Shown piece by piece: positions 40,764-49,235 of a stretch of 64,000 nucleotides of DNA. Below the pieces are notes generated by a model that was not told the DNA's origin, searched no databases, and was given only the letters and a program-made list of their open reading frames with translations. Position 1 is the first letter of the stretch, and the number at the start of each line of letters is the position of its first letter. This stretch comes from Bin5 sp965261695 (GTDB lineage: Bacteria; Chloroflexota; Anaerolineae; Caldilineales; Caldilineaceae). Location: contig OZ253474.1 of NCBI GenBank assembly GCA_965261695.1, positions 1,178,001 through 1,242,000 of the forward strand, read 5' to 3'. The translations under genes were made by a program, and so were the position numbers.

Positions 40764-41273
40764 TCAAACGGCGGCTTCTTCCAACTTATCGACACCGGCC
40801 AATTCGCGGTCAAGCAGATAAAGCCCGGGCTTGAAGTCCCCGATCAGGAGGAGTTTCTGCACCAAGTCGTCCACCAGCTCCTCCTCCTCCACCTGCTCAT
40901 CAACGAACCATTGCAAAAAACTGTCGGTGGCGTAGTCGCTTTCGAGGCGCGCCAGGTTTACGATGCGGTCAATCGACTCTGTGACCTTCTGCTCTTGCTT
41001 AAGCGTGCCTTCCATCACCGCCTGCGGCGAACCAAAGTCATGCTCCGGCGCCGGAACGGGGTAGAGTTCGACGCGGCCCCGCCGACTGTGAATGTATCGG
41101 TAGATCTTCATTGCATGGGCCATCTCTTCTTCGGCATGGTTGAAGATCCACTGGGAAAATCCCTTCAGGCCCATGCCTTCAAAGTAGTCGGCAGCAGCCA
41201 GATAGGTGTAGTGTGCCTGCAACTCCATATTGATCTGTTGATTCAGTGCGTTCTGCACTTTCTTGACAAACAT
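40764..41273 (-). CDS. ftn: Non-haem ferritin
   Basis: Cytoplasmic iron-storage protein of 169 residues. The four-helix-bundle ferroxidase ligands are visible: E17 in NMELQAHYTYLAAADYFEG, then E49/E50 and H53 in NHAEEEMAHAMKIYRYI, followed by an EQKVTESI and a QWFVDEQVEEEELV helix. The W-F-x-x-E-Q-V-E-E-E pattern is that of FtnA-like, not haem-binding bacterioferritin. ATG at 41273 is preceded by AAGGAAG; the frame is open upstream without ferritin character. It sits near other metal genes (CDF exporter, FTR1). Confidence 0.93.
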   Translation of the reverse strand: MFVKKVQNALNQQINMELQAHYTYLAAADYFEGMGLKGFSQWIFNHAEEEMAHAMKIYRYIHSRRGRVELYPVPAPEHDFGSPQAVMEGTLKQEQKVTESIDRIVNLARLESDYATDSFLQWFVDEQVEEEELVDDLVQKLLLIGDFKPGLYLLDRELAGVDKLEEAAV

Positions 41274-41444
41274 GACTAGACTTCCTTGCTGATGTGATGG
41301 TTCCGATTCCAATCGGCTGAAGGTTCAACGAACGGCACCTTGTGTCGTCCAACCCGTCTCATGGCCGACAATTTGCTCATTGGTGCGCGAGCTTCACCCG
41401 TCCCGCGAGGCGGGCGCGTATGTCAGCCTGGCCGCGGGCAACGT

Positions 41445-42398
41445 TCACGCCTGCGTTTCCGCCATGCTGCAATCGCCCGGATATTCGATTTCGATTGTGA
41501 TATGCGAGAGATGCAGCCCGTCCAACTCCTCACGCGCCCGCTGCTTGATTTCTCGAATCTGTGTCTGGTCGGCTGCATGTTCGACGACCAGATGCGTAGA
41601 CAACACGTGTTGGTTGCCATCAAGCGACCAGAGATGGGTGTGATGGCAATCCTCTACCAGTTGAATGTTGCGCAGGCGCCGCGCCAGTTGCGATATGTCC
41701 ACTCCTTCAGGCGCTGCCTGCAAGAACAGTTCCGCCGTCTTTTTGAGATGGCCCAACACTTTGTATAGGATGTAAAACGTGATGAGGAGCGATAAAATCG
41801 CATCCAGGATGTACAGGTCGATGAAGAGCAGGGTAATACCGACAATCAGCACGGCCACCCAGCCGAGCACGTCCTCCAGCAGATGCCACATGGCCACTTT
41901 GGCGTTCATGCTGCCGCCGCCCTTCAGCCGCCATACGGCTGCGCCGTTGACCGCGATGCCGCCCAGCGCCAGCAGAATCATTCCCGGGGCGTTGGTGGCT
42001 TCCGGGTTGAGCAGGCGCGGGATCACTTCAGCCAGAACGAATACCCCCCCACCGATAAGGACAGCCGCATTGATAAAGGCAGCGAGCAGAGAAAGGCGGC
42101 CATACCCGTAGGAGTAGCGCGCCGACGCCTCCTTGACTGACTTATTTTCCAACCCCCACGCCATGCCCAGCGCGATTGAGTCCCCCAGGTCGTGCAACGC
42201 GTCGGACATGATGGCAACGCTATTGGTGAGGGAGGCGCCAATAATCTCTACAATCGTGAAGCCAAGATTGAGGAAGAAGGCTGTGCGCAGATTGGCAGAG
42301 TCGCCATGATGAAGGTGAAGACCGTGACCGTGATGATGGCCATGATCGCGGCTTTGCTCATGAGGGTGTTCATGATAGTGGCTATGGTCGTGACCCAT
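41445..42398 (-). CDS. Cation diffusion facilitator family transporter (Zn/Cd/Co efflux)
   Basis: Inner-membrane proton antiporter exporting divalent metals. The 317 residues begin with a His-rich loop (HDHSHYHEHPHEQSRDHGHH). Six spans follow, with the paired metal sites DALHDLGDS in span 2 and HLLEDVLGW in span 5, and a C-terminal ferredoxin-like cytoplasmic domain with HHTHLWSLDG and HLSHITIEIE. It resembles the ZitB/CzcD branch. It faces the same way as the ferritin gene. Zinc is the most likely substrate, judged from the His-rich N-terminus and HxxxD pairing; this is an inference. Confidence 0.92.
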   Translation of the reverse strand: MGHDHSHYHEHPHEQSRDHGHHHGHGLHLHHGDSANLRTAFFLNLGFTIVEIIGASLTNSVAIMSDALHDLGDSIALGMAWGLENKSVKEASARYSYGYGRLSLLAAFINAAVLIGGGVFVLAEVIPRLLNPEATNAPGMILLALGGIAVNGAAVWRLKGGGSMNAKVAMWHLLEDVLGWVAVLIVGITLLFIDLYILDAILSLLITFYILYKVLGHLKKTAELFLQAAPEGVDISQLARRLRNIQLVEDCHHTHLWSLDGNQHVLSTHLVVEHAADQTQIREIKQRAREELDGLHLSHITIEIEYPGDCSMAETQA

Positions 42399-42509
42399 CT
42401 ATAGCCCTTCTCTTCTGCAGCGTTGCGCGCAAGGCGGGCGGCGCAGCGTCCATATTGAGCACATCTTGCATCAGCCAGGCCTTTTTGACCAAAAGCGGAT
42501 ACCGCTCTG

Positions 42510-43006
42510 TCAACCCTGCGCCGATCTGAATGCGCCCTGGGCCGCTTGCCTGATATTTGCTTCATGCTCATTGCGCTGCAGATGGGTCAAATACAGCAGG
42601 AGCAGCAGCTTGACGGCCTCCAGTCCAACATAGATCGGGTGATAGAATGGCTCCGGCGGCTCCGTGCGGCTGATGATGGCAAGGGGGCGGGCCGTCCAAC
42701 ACTGTGTAGAGGAGGGCGGTCTGCCTTGCCAGCGGTGCGCCAATCAGCGCCGTGATACGCCGAATTCGACGCGACCACTCTGCCAGCATTGTGAAGGCTG
42801 AAATGACCAGCGCCAACCCAATCTCTATAGCCGATAAGAGCATGGAACACGAGGTAGCCGATCTCAAGCGCGACAGGCAGTGTCAGCCACGGAGCCTGGA
42901 ATATGAGCGGAGCTTCCAAAAAGCTGGTCGCGAAAATAAAGCAGATCGAGAGCAGAGTAAAGACAAAGACCCGTTTCCGTATGCACGCGAACAGTGAAGA
43001 AATCAC
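42510..43006 (-). pseudogene. Small membrane protein broken across three frames
   Basis: Coherent hydrophobic sequence runs through three minus-strand frames: FVFTLLSICFIFATSFLEAP and EIGYLVFHAL in the first, then LSAIEIGLALVISAFTMLAE and LIGAPLARQTALLYTVLDG in the second, then EPFYHPIYVGLEAVKLLLLL and YLTHLQRNEHEANIRQ in the third. Joining them needs shifts near 42840 and 42690 and gives about 165 residues with four spans. Family not recognised. Two indels in 500 bases imply decay or poor sequence quality here. Confidence 0.5.
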
Positions 43007-43082
43007 GCTATTTGTCGCTTGCCAGCCTTTTTCGTCTGCATGAAGACGCGCGCAAGTTGCCGGATCGGGTCGCCGGTCATCG

Positions 43083-43358
43083 TCAGTTCAAAACAGGCGG
43101 CATCGGCTTATGCGGCGCAAAACGATGCCGTGGGTTGGTCTGCCCGTTTCCAGTAAGATTGTGAGCGGGCATGACGCCGTCAACCATCTCCACCAAAAGC
43201 AGAAACTCCTGCACTGGCAGAGTGATAGCCAGTTTCCCGATGTTCAGACGGCAATGGCGATGATTCGCCTCTTCACCTCTATCCAGTAACGTGGCACGCG
43301 TGCGCAGGATGTGGGCGGCCAGGCGGGTGAAAGCCTCTGCCGGCAGGTGCAGACCCAC
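43083..43358 (-). CDS. Small uncharacterised protein, possibly 5'-truncated
   Basis: A 91-residue frame from GTG at 43358: GLHLPAEAFTRLAAHILRTR and LAITLPVQEFLLLVEMVDGV look like a soluble alpha/beta domain. The same frame stays protein-like upstream of the GTG (SQFEHGTVHLIWDGV) until TAA, with no start codon there, so the N-terminus may have been lost. It lies between the broken membrane protein gene and the FTR1 gene. No family assigned. Confidence 0.4.
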   Translation of the reverse strand: MGLHLPAEAFTRLAAHILRTRATLLDRGEEANHRHCRLNIGKLAITLPVQEFLLLVEMVDGVMPAHNLTGNGQTNPRHRFAPHKPMPPVLN

Positions 43359-43526
43359 CCCATCCCAGATCAGATGGACCGTTCCATGCTCGAATTGGCT
43401 GAGGTACTTTTAGCTATTGCGTTCGGCCAAGATGACAACATGTTGACACATGGGAATTGCTCTCCCGTTTGTCCGGTTTTCGCAGCGGAATGCCAGGAAG
43501 GGCGCAGTCTGCCTGAGAGCCGCCGC

Positions 43527-46004
43527 CTACGAACTTTCAACAGTCTGTTCCGAGAGGACGGCTCCTTTGTTCTGCCCGCTGCTGCCAACGCGCTGCTTCT
43601 GCTGATATTCGGCCAGATAGTAGCTGCCGATGACGAAGAGAGCCGCCACGCCCTGGCCGCAGATTGTCTCCCAGGTCGGGAAGAGTCCTAGCCAAAGGCC
43701 CATCCAGTAGGGCAGGCTGACGGAACTGACAGGCGTGATCGGCAGCCAACTGACGGCCTGCATGGTGTGAATCGTGTTGCCCACCATCACCAGCAGTACG
43801 CCGCCAATGAGGATACCGGTAATTACCAACATCCGCTTATAGGGCAGACGGGTCTGCAAATGGAAAGTGAAAAAGCCAACTACAGTCGTACAGAGCAACC
43901 CGAGGAGCACGCCCTTCATCACCACCGCCGGGCCTGTGTCCAGCGCCAGCGCTTGCAGAAATAGCACGGTCTCGAAGCCCTCGCGGTAGACATTGGAGAA
44001 GCCTAGAGCGATGAATCCCTGGGCCTGCGCCGAAATCAGACTTTCGGCCGCGCCCCCCAGTAGCAATTTTTTGCGCTGGTGGAATCCTGCCAGCCAATCC
44101 TTCCAGTAGAGGCGGTGGAAGAACCAGTTGGTGATGAGCAACAGCGCACCAACGGCGATCAGCGAGACGACGGCCTCCAGCCGTTCGCCGAAACCGCTGA
44201 AAGCCAGCATGAGGCGCTGGGCGATCCACCAAGTGGCCGCGGTGGCAACAAACGCGAGCAGGACGCCGATCAGCATCGAACGCCGGACCGCGGCATAGGC
44301 CCCCACCATACTGGCCATGAGCGCGGCGAGGATAACGATGGCCTCCAGCCCTTCGCGGAAGACGATCACGGCGGAGTTGGTGACGATTGCCAGCGGCGCC
44401 GCCCCGCTCCCGAGTACCGTCTGCGCTTCGGCCAGACCGGCGTCCAGTTGATCGCGTATCGCCGTAACTTCGGCTGGGGCGCGGCGTTGGGCCACGGCCA
44501 GAGAAAGCCCTGGTTGGCCCTGATAGCCATGCCAGAATAGGCCGTCCAGTCGGGCGACCAAGTCGGGCGAAAAGGCCATCAGTCGCAGTTCCGGCCCCGC
44601 GTCGAAGAGGGCATAGGCTTGGATGCGACTGCTCTCGGCCAATTCGTACTCTCCGCGCGCCACTTGCTGCTCCATCTCATTCAGCAAGGCTTCGATCACG
44701 TTGAAGATGCCCTCTCCGCTGTTGTCGCGCACCGCTTCGCCCAGAGTTTGCTCCGTCAGAATGAGCGCCTCTTCCACTTGGGAGCGCACAGTCTGTCTGT
44801 TATCAAGCGCGTCCAGCGACGCTTTCATCTCTTGAAGTAGGTTGACGAGACGATCGGCGGCGGCGGGGTCGGCGGCGGAGATGCGCGGGTACAACTCTGC
44901 CAGGAAGACTTCGGCCTGATCGCGGAAGGTAAACGCTTCTCTGTACTCGGTCTCTATCGTGATTTGCCCGTTGCGTACGCCATCCCGGTACTCCACATAA
45001 ACCAGATTGATGAAGAGATAAAGCAATTGGCTGCGTCGGGCAAACTCTTCAGACGAGAGATTAACGGGTTGATACGCGGTGATCATGCTGCGCAGGTCGG
45101 CGACGGCGGCCGGCGCTACGTCAAGCCGACCAGCCAGCACCTCCTGCTCCAGATTGGCGAGGGCTATCTCGACGGCCAGGGCAGCAGGTAGCCCCTCTTT
45201 GTCGGCAAAGTCGATTTGCAGGATCGCGAAATAGCCGCGCAACTGGCCTGTCCACTCCCCCGCGCGAGTGGTATAGCCCTTGCCGGCCGCCTCTTCCAGC
45301 TTGTTCAGCGCCTCACGCAGACGGAAGAAGTAGGTATCTCGCAGATCTTCGCCGACTACGGCCAGCGTGGTGGCCTGATTGGTCTGCCCGCTGATGTAGG
45401 AAATCACGGTCTGGCGTGCCAAGTCCTGAACTATGTTTACTTTGGTGGCGCGGCGGAATTCGCGCAGGCGCAGCCAGTCGGCTGCGCGCGCGCCATCCTC
45501 GGCATGCAGGGCGTCCAGCGCCGCGGTGGAAGCGCCCCAAAGCAGACCCGTCCAAATGCGGCCGCGGGCGGCGGACAGAGCGGGCCCATTAGCGGCCTCC
45601 ACAGCCTGACGCGCCTCGACCAACGCCTCTTGGATCCAGGCGTCGGCGGCGGGCGCAGCCGCGGCCAGAGGAGAATGCAGGCCGGCCGTGTATCGCTCGG
45701 TGGCGGCCTCGATGTGGGAAACTGCCTGCGCCGACAGATCGTGCTTTGTTTCGGCTTGGGAGGCGCGCTCGGCCGCGTAAAGCGCTCGTTGCGCTTCAAA
45801 AGTGAGACTGCGCAGTTGCTCGGCCATCTGCCAATACTGCCGCGCAGCTCCCTGCACAGGAGTGGCGGCGGGGGGCGTGACGACGTCTTGCGCTTCAACC
45901 GCCCCTGCTGCCAGGGTTGCGCCGCAGACAACCAACACAAGAACCACGAGGCACAGCGCGCCGAATCGCGTTGGTTTGTCCGTCCACGCCAAAACCCTGT
46001 TCAC
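43527..46004 (-). CDS. FTR1-family iron permease with large extracytoplasmic N-terminal region
   Basis: An 825-residue protein. A signal peptide (residues 15-38) leads into about 500 residues of helical extracytoplasmic sequence. The C-terminal ~280 residues are the seven-span FTR1/EfeU domain, with both iron-binding REGLE-type motifs: VFREGLEAIVIL and YREGFETVLFLQ. Ferric iron import is the family role. The upstream gene, 75 bases away on the same strand, encodes an imelysin/EfeO-like lipoprotein, which supports an EfeUO-type system. The tail after the last span (QQKQRVGSSGQNKG) is cytoplasmic or extracytoplasmic and variable. Confidence 0.9.
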   Translation of the reverse strand: MNRVLAWTDKPTRFGALCLVVLVLVVCGATLAAGAVEAQDVVTPPAATPVQGAARQYWQMAEQLRSLTFEAQRALYAAERASQAETKHDLSAQAVSHIEAATERYTAGLHSPLAAAAPAADAWIQEALVEARQAVEAANGPALSAARGRIWTGLLWGASTAALDALHAEDGARAADWLRLREFRRATKVNIVQDLARQTVISYISGQTNQATTLAVVGEDLRDTYFFRLREALNKLEEAAGKGYTTRAGEWTGQLRGYFAILQIDFADKEGLPAALAVEIALANLEQEVLAGRLDVAPAAVADLRSMITAYQPVNLSSEEFARRSQLLYLFINLVYVEYRDGVRNGQITIETEYREAFTFRDQAEVFLAELYPRISAADPAAADRLVNLLQEMKASLDALDNRQTVRSQVEEALILTEQTLGEAVRDNSGEGIFNVIEALLNEMEQQVARGEYELAESSRIQAYALFDAGPELRLMAFSPDLVARLDGLFWHGYQGQPGLSLAVAQRRAPAEVTAIRDQLDAGLAEAQTVLGSGAAPLAIVTNSAVIVFREGLEAIVILAALMASMVGAYAAVRRSMLIGVLLAFVATAATWWIAQRLMLAFSGFGERLEAVVSLIAVGALLLITNWFFHRLYWKDWLAGFHQRKKLLLGGAAESLISAQAQGFIALGFSNVYREGFETVLFLQALALDTGPAVVMKGVLLGLLCTTVVGFFTFHLQTRLPYKRMLVITGILIGGVLLVMVGNTIHTMQAVSWLPITPVSSVSLPYWMGLWLGLFPTWETICGQGVAALFVIGSYYLAEYQQKQRVGSSGQNKGAVLSEQTVESS

Positions 46005-46078
46005 AACTGTCTTCCTTCCCAGTATTTCCGACCATTGTATGACCGGCGCCCGTCAGAACGCCGGTCATTTCAGGTTTT

Positions 46079-47210
46079 TTAGGACAGTTCGAGCGTGATG
46101 TTCAAGTCCGAAGCGGCCTCGGCCACCAGTACGGCCAGAGCAGTGGCGAGGTCCTGGGCTTCAGTGCCGAAGAGGTCGGCCTCTTCGGCACTGAACTGCA
46201 CGCCTTCCCGTTCCTGGTCGTAGAGATCGTTCACGTAGGCGATCAATGTATCGAAATCGGTGCGAATCTGTTGGTCGAGTTGGGAATCGGAATTGGCCAC
46301 CAGGGGCGCAATGTTGTCGTAGGTAAAGTTCAGTCCGGCCAGGATGCCCTTAATGTCCAGCAGGCGGCTGACGGCGATAAAACTCTCCTGCTCACTGTCG
46401 CTGCCGGTGACAAAGATCGATTCTTTCCACTGCTCAAAGTATTCGTTTATGGTAGGGATCATGGTGACCAGGGCAGTGAGCGCATCCTCCAGCGTCGGGT
46501 TCCACGCATCGATGGCCGCCTGCATCTCGATCGTCGCGGCGTCCAATCCCTGTGTGGCGCCCAGAAGCATGTTGGCTTCGGGCAGTGCTTCACCCACGCT
46601 AATCACACGATCGCCATCCATGTCGACCGGCAGGCCGGTGAACTCAGGATTGGTCCCCCAGAGGGTAGGCTCCAGCAGGTTGTGGAAGAAGTTGCCGGGG
46701 GGATTCGAGCACGCGGCCGTTTGGCAGTTCGAGCTGCCAGTCCAATGCCTCGTCAGGCGCTTCGGCTACGGGCGGTCCGGCGTCGATCCAGACATCGTAG
46801 TGGGCCAAGGAGGGGACCCCGGCGACGATGCCTTCGTCCAGTTCGTAGTAGGTGCTTGCCTCCAGCCAAAGATCGCGTGCCTGGACAACCAACTCGTGAA
46901 TCTCAGCCTGGTTCTCGGCCCAGAGTTTTGCGTAAGGATCGGCGTTGTCCTCGCTCGCCTGCTGCACGTGATCATAGTATTCCTGGGCCACGTCGGCCAG
47001 TTCGGAAGTGGCGGCCTGCATCAGTTCGGCATTCTCCATCGCATATGCTTTGACGGCATCCAGGTCAATGGTCACAGCCGCGCCGGCGCCTGCTGACTGG
47101 TCGGAACTTGCCGCGCTTTCGGTCGCAGCTGGAACTGTCTGCACTGTGCAGGCCGCAACGGTCAGCAACTGCGCAATGCAGAGTGTCAGGGATAGGGTTT
47201 TTCGCAGCAT
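46079..47210 (-). pseudogene. Imelysin/EfeO-like iron lipoprotein, frameshifted in a 6-base homopolymer
   Basis: From ATG 47210 (MLRKTLSLTLCIAQLLTVAAC, lipobox at VAAC) the frame encodes a helical domain ending ELPNGRVLESP, then leaves frame at a run of six C (plus-strand G run 46697-46702). Dropping one C restores GNFFHNLLEPTLWGTNPEFT and GLPVDMDGDRVISVGEALPE, continuing to 46079. The repaired 376-residue protein has the two-bundle layout of M75 imelysin-like proteins, which bind ferric iron or donate it to FTR1 permeases. ATG is preceded by AGGAGA. It sits directly upstream of the FTR1 gene. One-base homopolymer errors are common in assemblies, so the gene may be intact in the organism. Confidence 0.75.
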
Positions 47211-47414
47211 TTTGATCGTGGTCTCCTGTATAAAGTTGTGTGGTGCGCTCCGCTTTGCTACTTGAATGCAGAGGCGACTGATGAAATGGCTCCCCGTGTT
47301 TTTGCCAAAAAAATACACGTCCAGTTGGCATGAACTGTCCAACCGAATGTGTCGGATACCAGCGTTACCTTACCGATAGAGCAAAGCTGAACCGGGGTGC
47401 CGTCTCAACTGACA

Positions 47415-47444
47415 TTGGCTGCGGCTGAGAGGGCGTGCTATACT
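47415..47444 (+). promoter_or_regulatory. Candidate promoter of an orphan small RNA
   Basis: TTGGCT (47415-47420) and TATACT (47439-47444) with an 18-base spacer. No protein gene follows on this strand; the next features are hairpins and a terminator. Confidence 0.5.
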
Positions 47445-47450
47445 GGAGAA

Positions 47451-47556
47451 GGGCCCAGCGCGGAACTTGGGTGATGGCTGCGGCGACAGCCCTCACGCTC
47501 ACAAGGTTTTGTGTTGGACTTCCAGCAAAGGTCGGCCCCTTGTGGGCCGGCCTTTT
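47451..47556 (+). ncRNA. Candidate free-standing small RNA (~105 nt)
   Basis: A predicted transcript from about 47451 to a rho-independent terminator at 47556. It contains a hairpin at 47466-47505: CTTG pairs with CAAG, TGA with TCA, and GGCTG with CAGCC around a CGGCGA loop. No open frame with a ribosome-binding site fits. It does not match SRP RNA, 6S, tmRNA or the riboswitches I can recognise. The terminator could instead belong to the small membrane protein gene on the other strand, which would weaken the case. Confidence 0.4.
47527..47556 (+). terminator. Rho-independent terminator
   Basis: A 12-bp stem, AAAGGTCGGCCC with GGGCCGGCCTTT (one G-U), loop CTTGT, followed by T at the end of the run. 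It is stronger in the plus direction; in the minus direction the T run is only three. Confidence 0.8.
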
Positions 47557-47575
47557 GTCATCCACCCACCCAATT

Positions 47576-47779
47576 TTAAGCCCACTGTCGAGTCGGCTCG
47601 TTGCGCAAAAGCCTGCGCGCGCGGTTGCGGTGTAAGCGCAACTCTTCCTTATGGGTTGCCTCGTCCCTATCTCGCATGTCGCGCAGGCGATGCGTTCTGC
47701 GGATACTGGTCAGCAGAAGTCCGACCGCTAGGAGCAGGCCCAGCAGGAGGGCAAGTTGCAGCAATTCTACTATCTCCAT
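47576..47779 (-). CDS. Small single-span membrane protein
   Basis: A 67-residue frame from ATG 47779, preceded by AGAGGA with a 5-base gap. The N-terminal span (VELLQLALLLGLLLAVGLLL) is followed by a highly basic, helical tail (RRTHRLRDMRDRDEATHKEE). The good ribosome-binding site and clean span-plus-basic-tail layout support a real small gene, but no family is recognised. Confidence 0.5.
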   Translation of the reverse strand: MEIVELLQLALLLGLLLAVGLLLTSIRRTHRLRDMRDRDEATHKEELRLHRNRARRLLRNEPTRQWA

Positions 47780-47983
47780 TTCGATCCTCTGAATCACTAG
47801 CTTTAGGGAAAGTGGATGGTTGTGAACTGCGTCGTGCTGGCAAGAGGCGCGCTGGACAATGGAAGACAGTATAGCATCGAAAACTGGACTGTGGGGCTGA
47901 TTTTGGGCGGAGTATTGCGCTGCGGAGGTAAAACATATGCGAAGAGCAGGTTAACGTCTGAATTAAGCTAGGTTAACGCACCT

Positions 47984-48865
47984 TCAGAACAGGCCCAACT
48001 GTCCGCTGTCCTCCCTGGCCGGCCCCACGATTTCGGGCTTCCATGCAGGCAAAGGCAGAAGCGTACCGACTCTGGCGCGCAGGCGGCGGACCGTCTCCGG
48101 CGCGTGGCCCTCAAAGGGGTTGTGGACATAGCAGAAGACGTCCCGGCCGCCAAGCAGCGCATCGGCGATGCGGCGCGCCCACCTGTCCAGCAGTTCGTCC
48201 TGGGGGCGTCGGATCATCTTGTCATCGGGCAGGGGGTCGCGGTCCTGGCCGATGAGGCGGATATGCAGGGGCAGGCGGGGACCGGCGCGCTCGGCGGCGG
48301 CCTGCCAGTCGGCATACGTATCCGGCTGACCGGCGCGCTCGACCACGACGAAGCCGATTTGCCTTTCCAGCAGGAAGCGGACAAATGCGTGCGTCATAAG
48401 ATCGATGGCCCGGACTTCAACCGAGAGTGGAATCTCTGCGGCTGCGGGCGCGAGGCGGTCGAAAAAATTCGCCAGGCGGCGCCCTGCGCTTTTGCGGGAA
48501 ACCGCGGCGGGGAACTGAAACAGGCCGGGGGCAGCGGCGCAGCCGAGCGAGCGCACGACATCCAGATAGGCGTCAGTAATCTGCTCCACATCGGCGAGCT
48601 GTTTATCGTGCGAGATCTCTCTGGGCGCTTTGAGGGAGAAGGTGAACTCTGCGGGCACACTCTCCAGCCAGCGCAGAAGCGTCGTGGGTGCGGGCAGAGC
48701 GTAGAAGCTGGTATTGATCTCGACGCTGTTGAACTTTGTGGCGTAGAAGTGGAGCTGCCGGTCAGCTTGCGTCTGAGGAGGATAGAAGACGCCGCGCCAA
48801 TCGGGAAAGCTCCACGAAGAGGTGCCGATGCATAGAGTTCCCAATTTCATTTTCGTCATAGCCAT
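47984..48865 (-). CDS. DUF72 (YecE-like) family protein
   Basis: A 293-residue TIM-barrel protein. The family blocks are seen: IGTSSWSFPDWRGVFYPP at the N-terminus, FNSVEINTSFYALP, FTFSLKAPREISHDK, PLSVEVRA and FCYVHNPFEGHAPETVRRLR near the C-terminus. The biochemical role of DUF72 is unsettled. The start could be any of three close ATG codons; none has a strong ribosome-binding site. It is divergent from amtB. Confidence 0.85.
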   Translation of the reverse strand: MAMTKMKLGTLCIGTSSWSFPDWRGVFYPPQTQADRQLHFYATKFNSVEINTSFYALPAPTTLLRWLESVPAEFTFSLKAPREISHDKQLADVEQITDAYLDVVRSLGCAAAPGLFQFPAAVSRKSAGRRLANFFDRLAPAAAEIPLSVEVRAIDLMTHAFVRFLLERQIGFVVVERAGQPDTYADWQAAAERAGPRLPLHIRLIGQDRDPLPDDKMIRRPQDELLDRWARRIADALLGGRDVFCYVHNPFEGHAPETVRRLRARVGTLLPLPAWKPEIVGPAREDSGQLGLF

Positions 48866-49235
48866 GAAACTTGAGTTGACATCGATTCAATCCGGCCAAA
48901 AGGCAACCCAATCGGTGGAGAAATGGGGGTTATGTGCATTTTGCCCAAAAAGTCGTTTTCAATTTCATGCAGGATGAGCAGTGGCATCAATCAGATGATC
49001 GAGTATCCTTGCACGTAATCGCTGACTTGTGGCGGTTCGTTCTATGCCTCTGCTTGGAAGAGGCTCGAAATCTTGCAGAACAACGTTGAAAACGCAGACC
49101 CCTATTGTCTCAGCTGGCTCATCTACGGCACGATGTGCGCTGACGGCGATTGACCCAGGAATGGTCGCCGCATGGCAAATCTGCAGAAGATGGGCACTTT
49201 TTGTTGAGTCTCACTTGAGGAAGGAGAACTTTTCG
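48866..49235. other. divergent intergenic region upstream of amtB
   Basis: About 370 bases without a supported gene. The amtB frame is open through most of it, but the sequence is not transporter-like and a good ribosome-binding site lies only before 49236. No clear sigma-70 or sigma-54 promoter is seen; a TGGCA...TGCA match at 49172 has the wrong spacing for sigma-54. Confidence 0.4.

Noticed and set aside
46690..46710. Programmed ribosomal frameshift in the imelysin-like gene
   Set aside because: There is a C run but no classical slippery heptamer with a downstream structure that I can see, and a one-base homopolymer error or mutation is simpler.
49172..49185. Possible sigma-54 promoter upstream of amtB
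   Set aside because: The distance between the GG and GC dinucleotides is too short for sigma-54.
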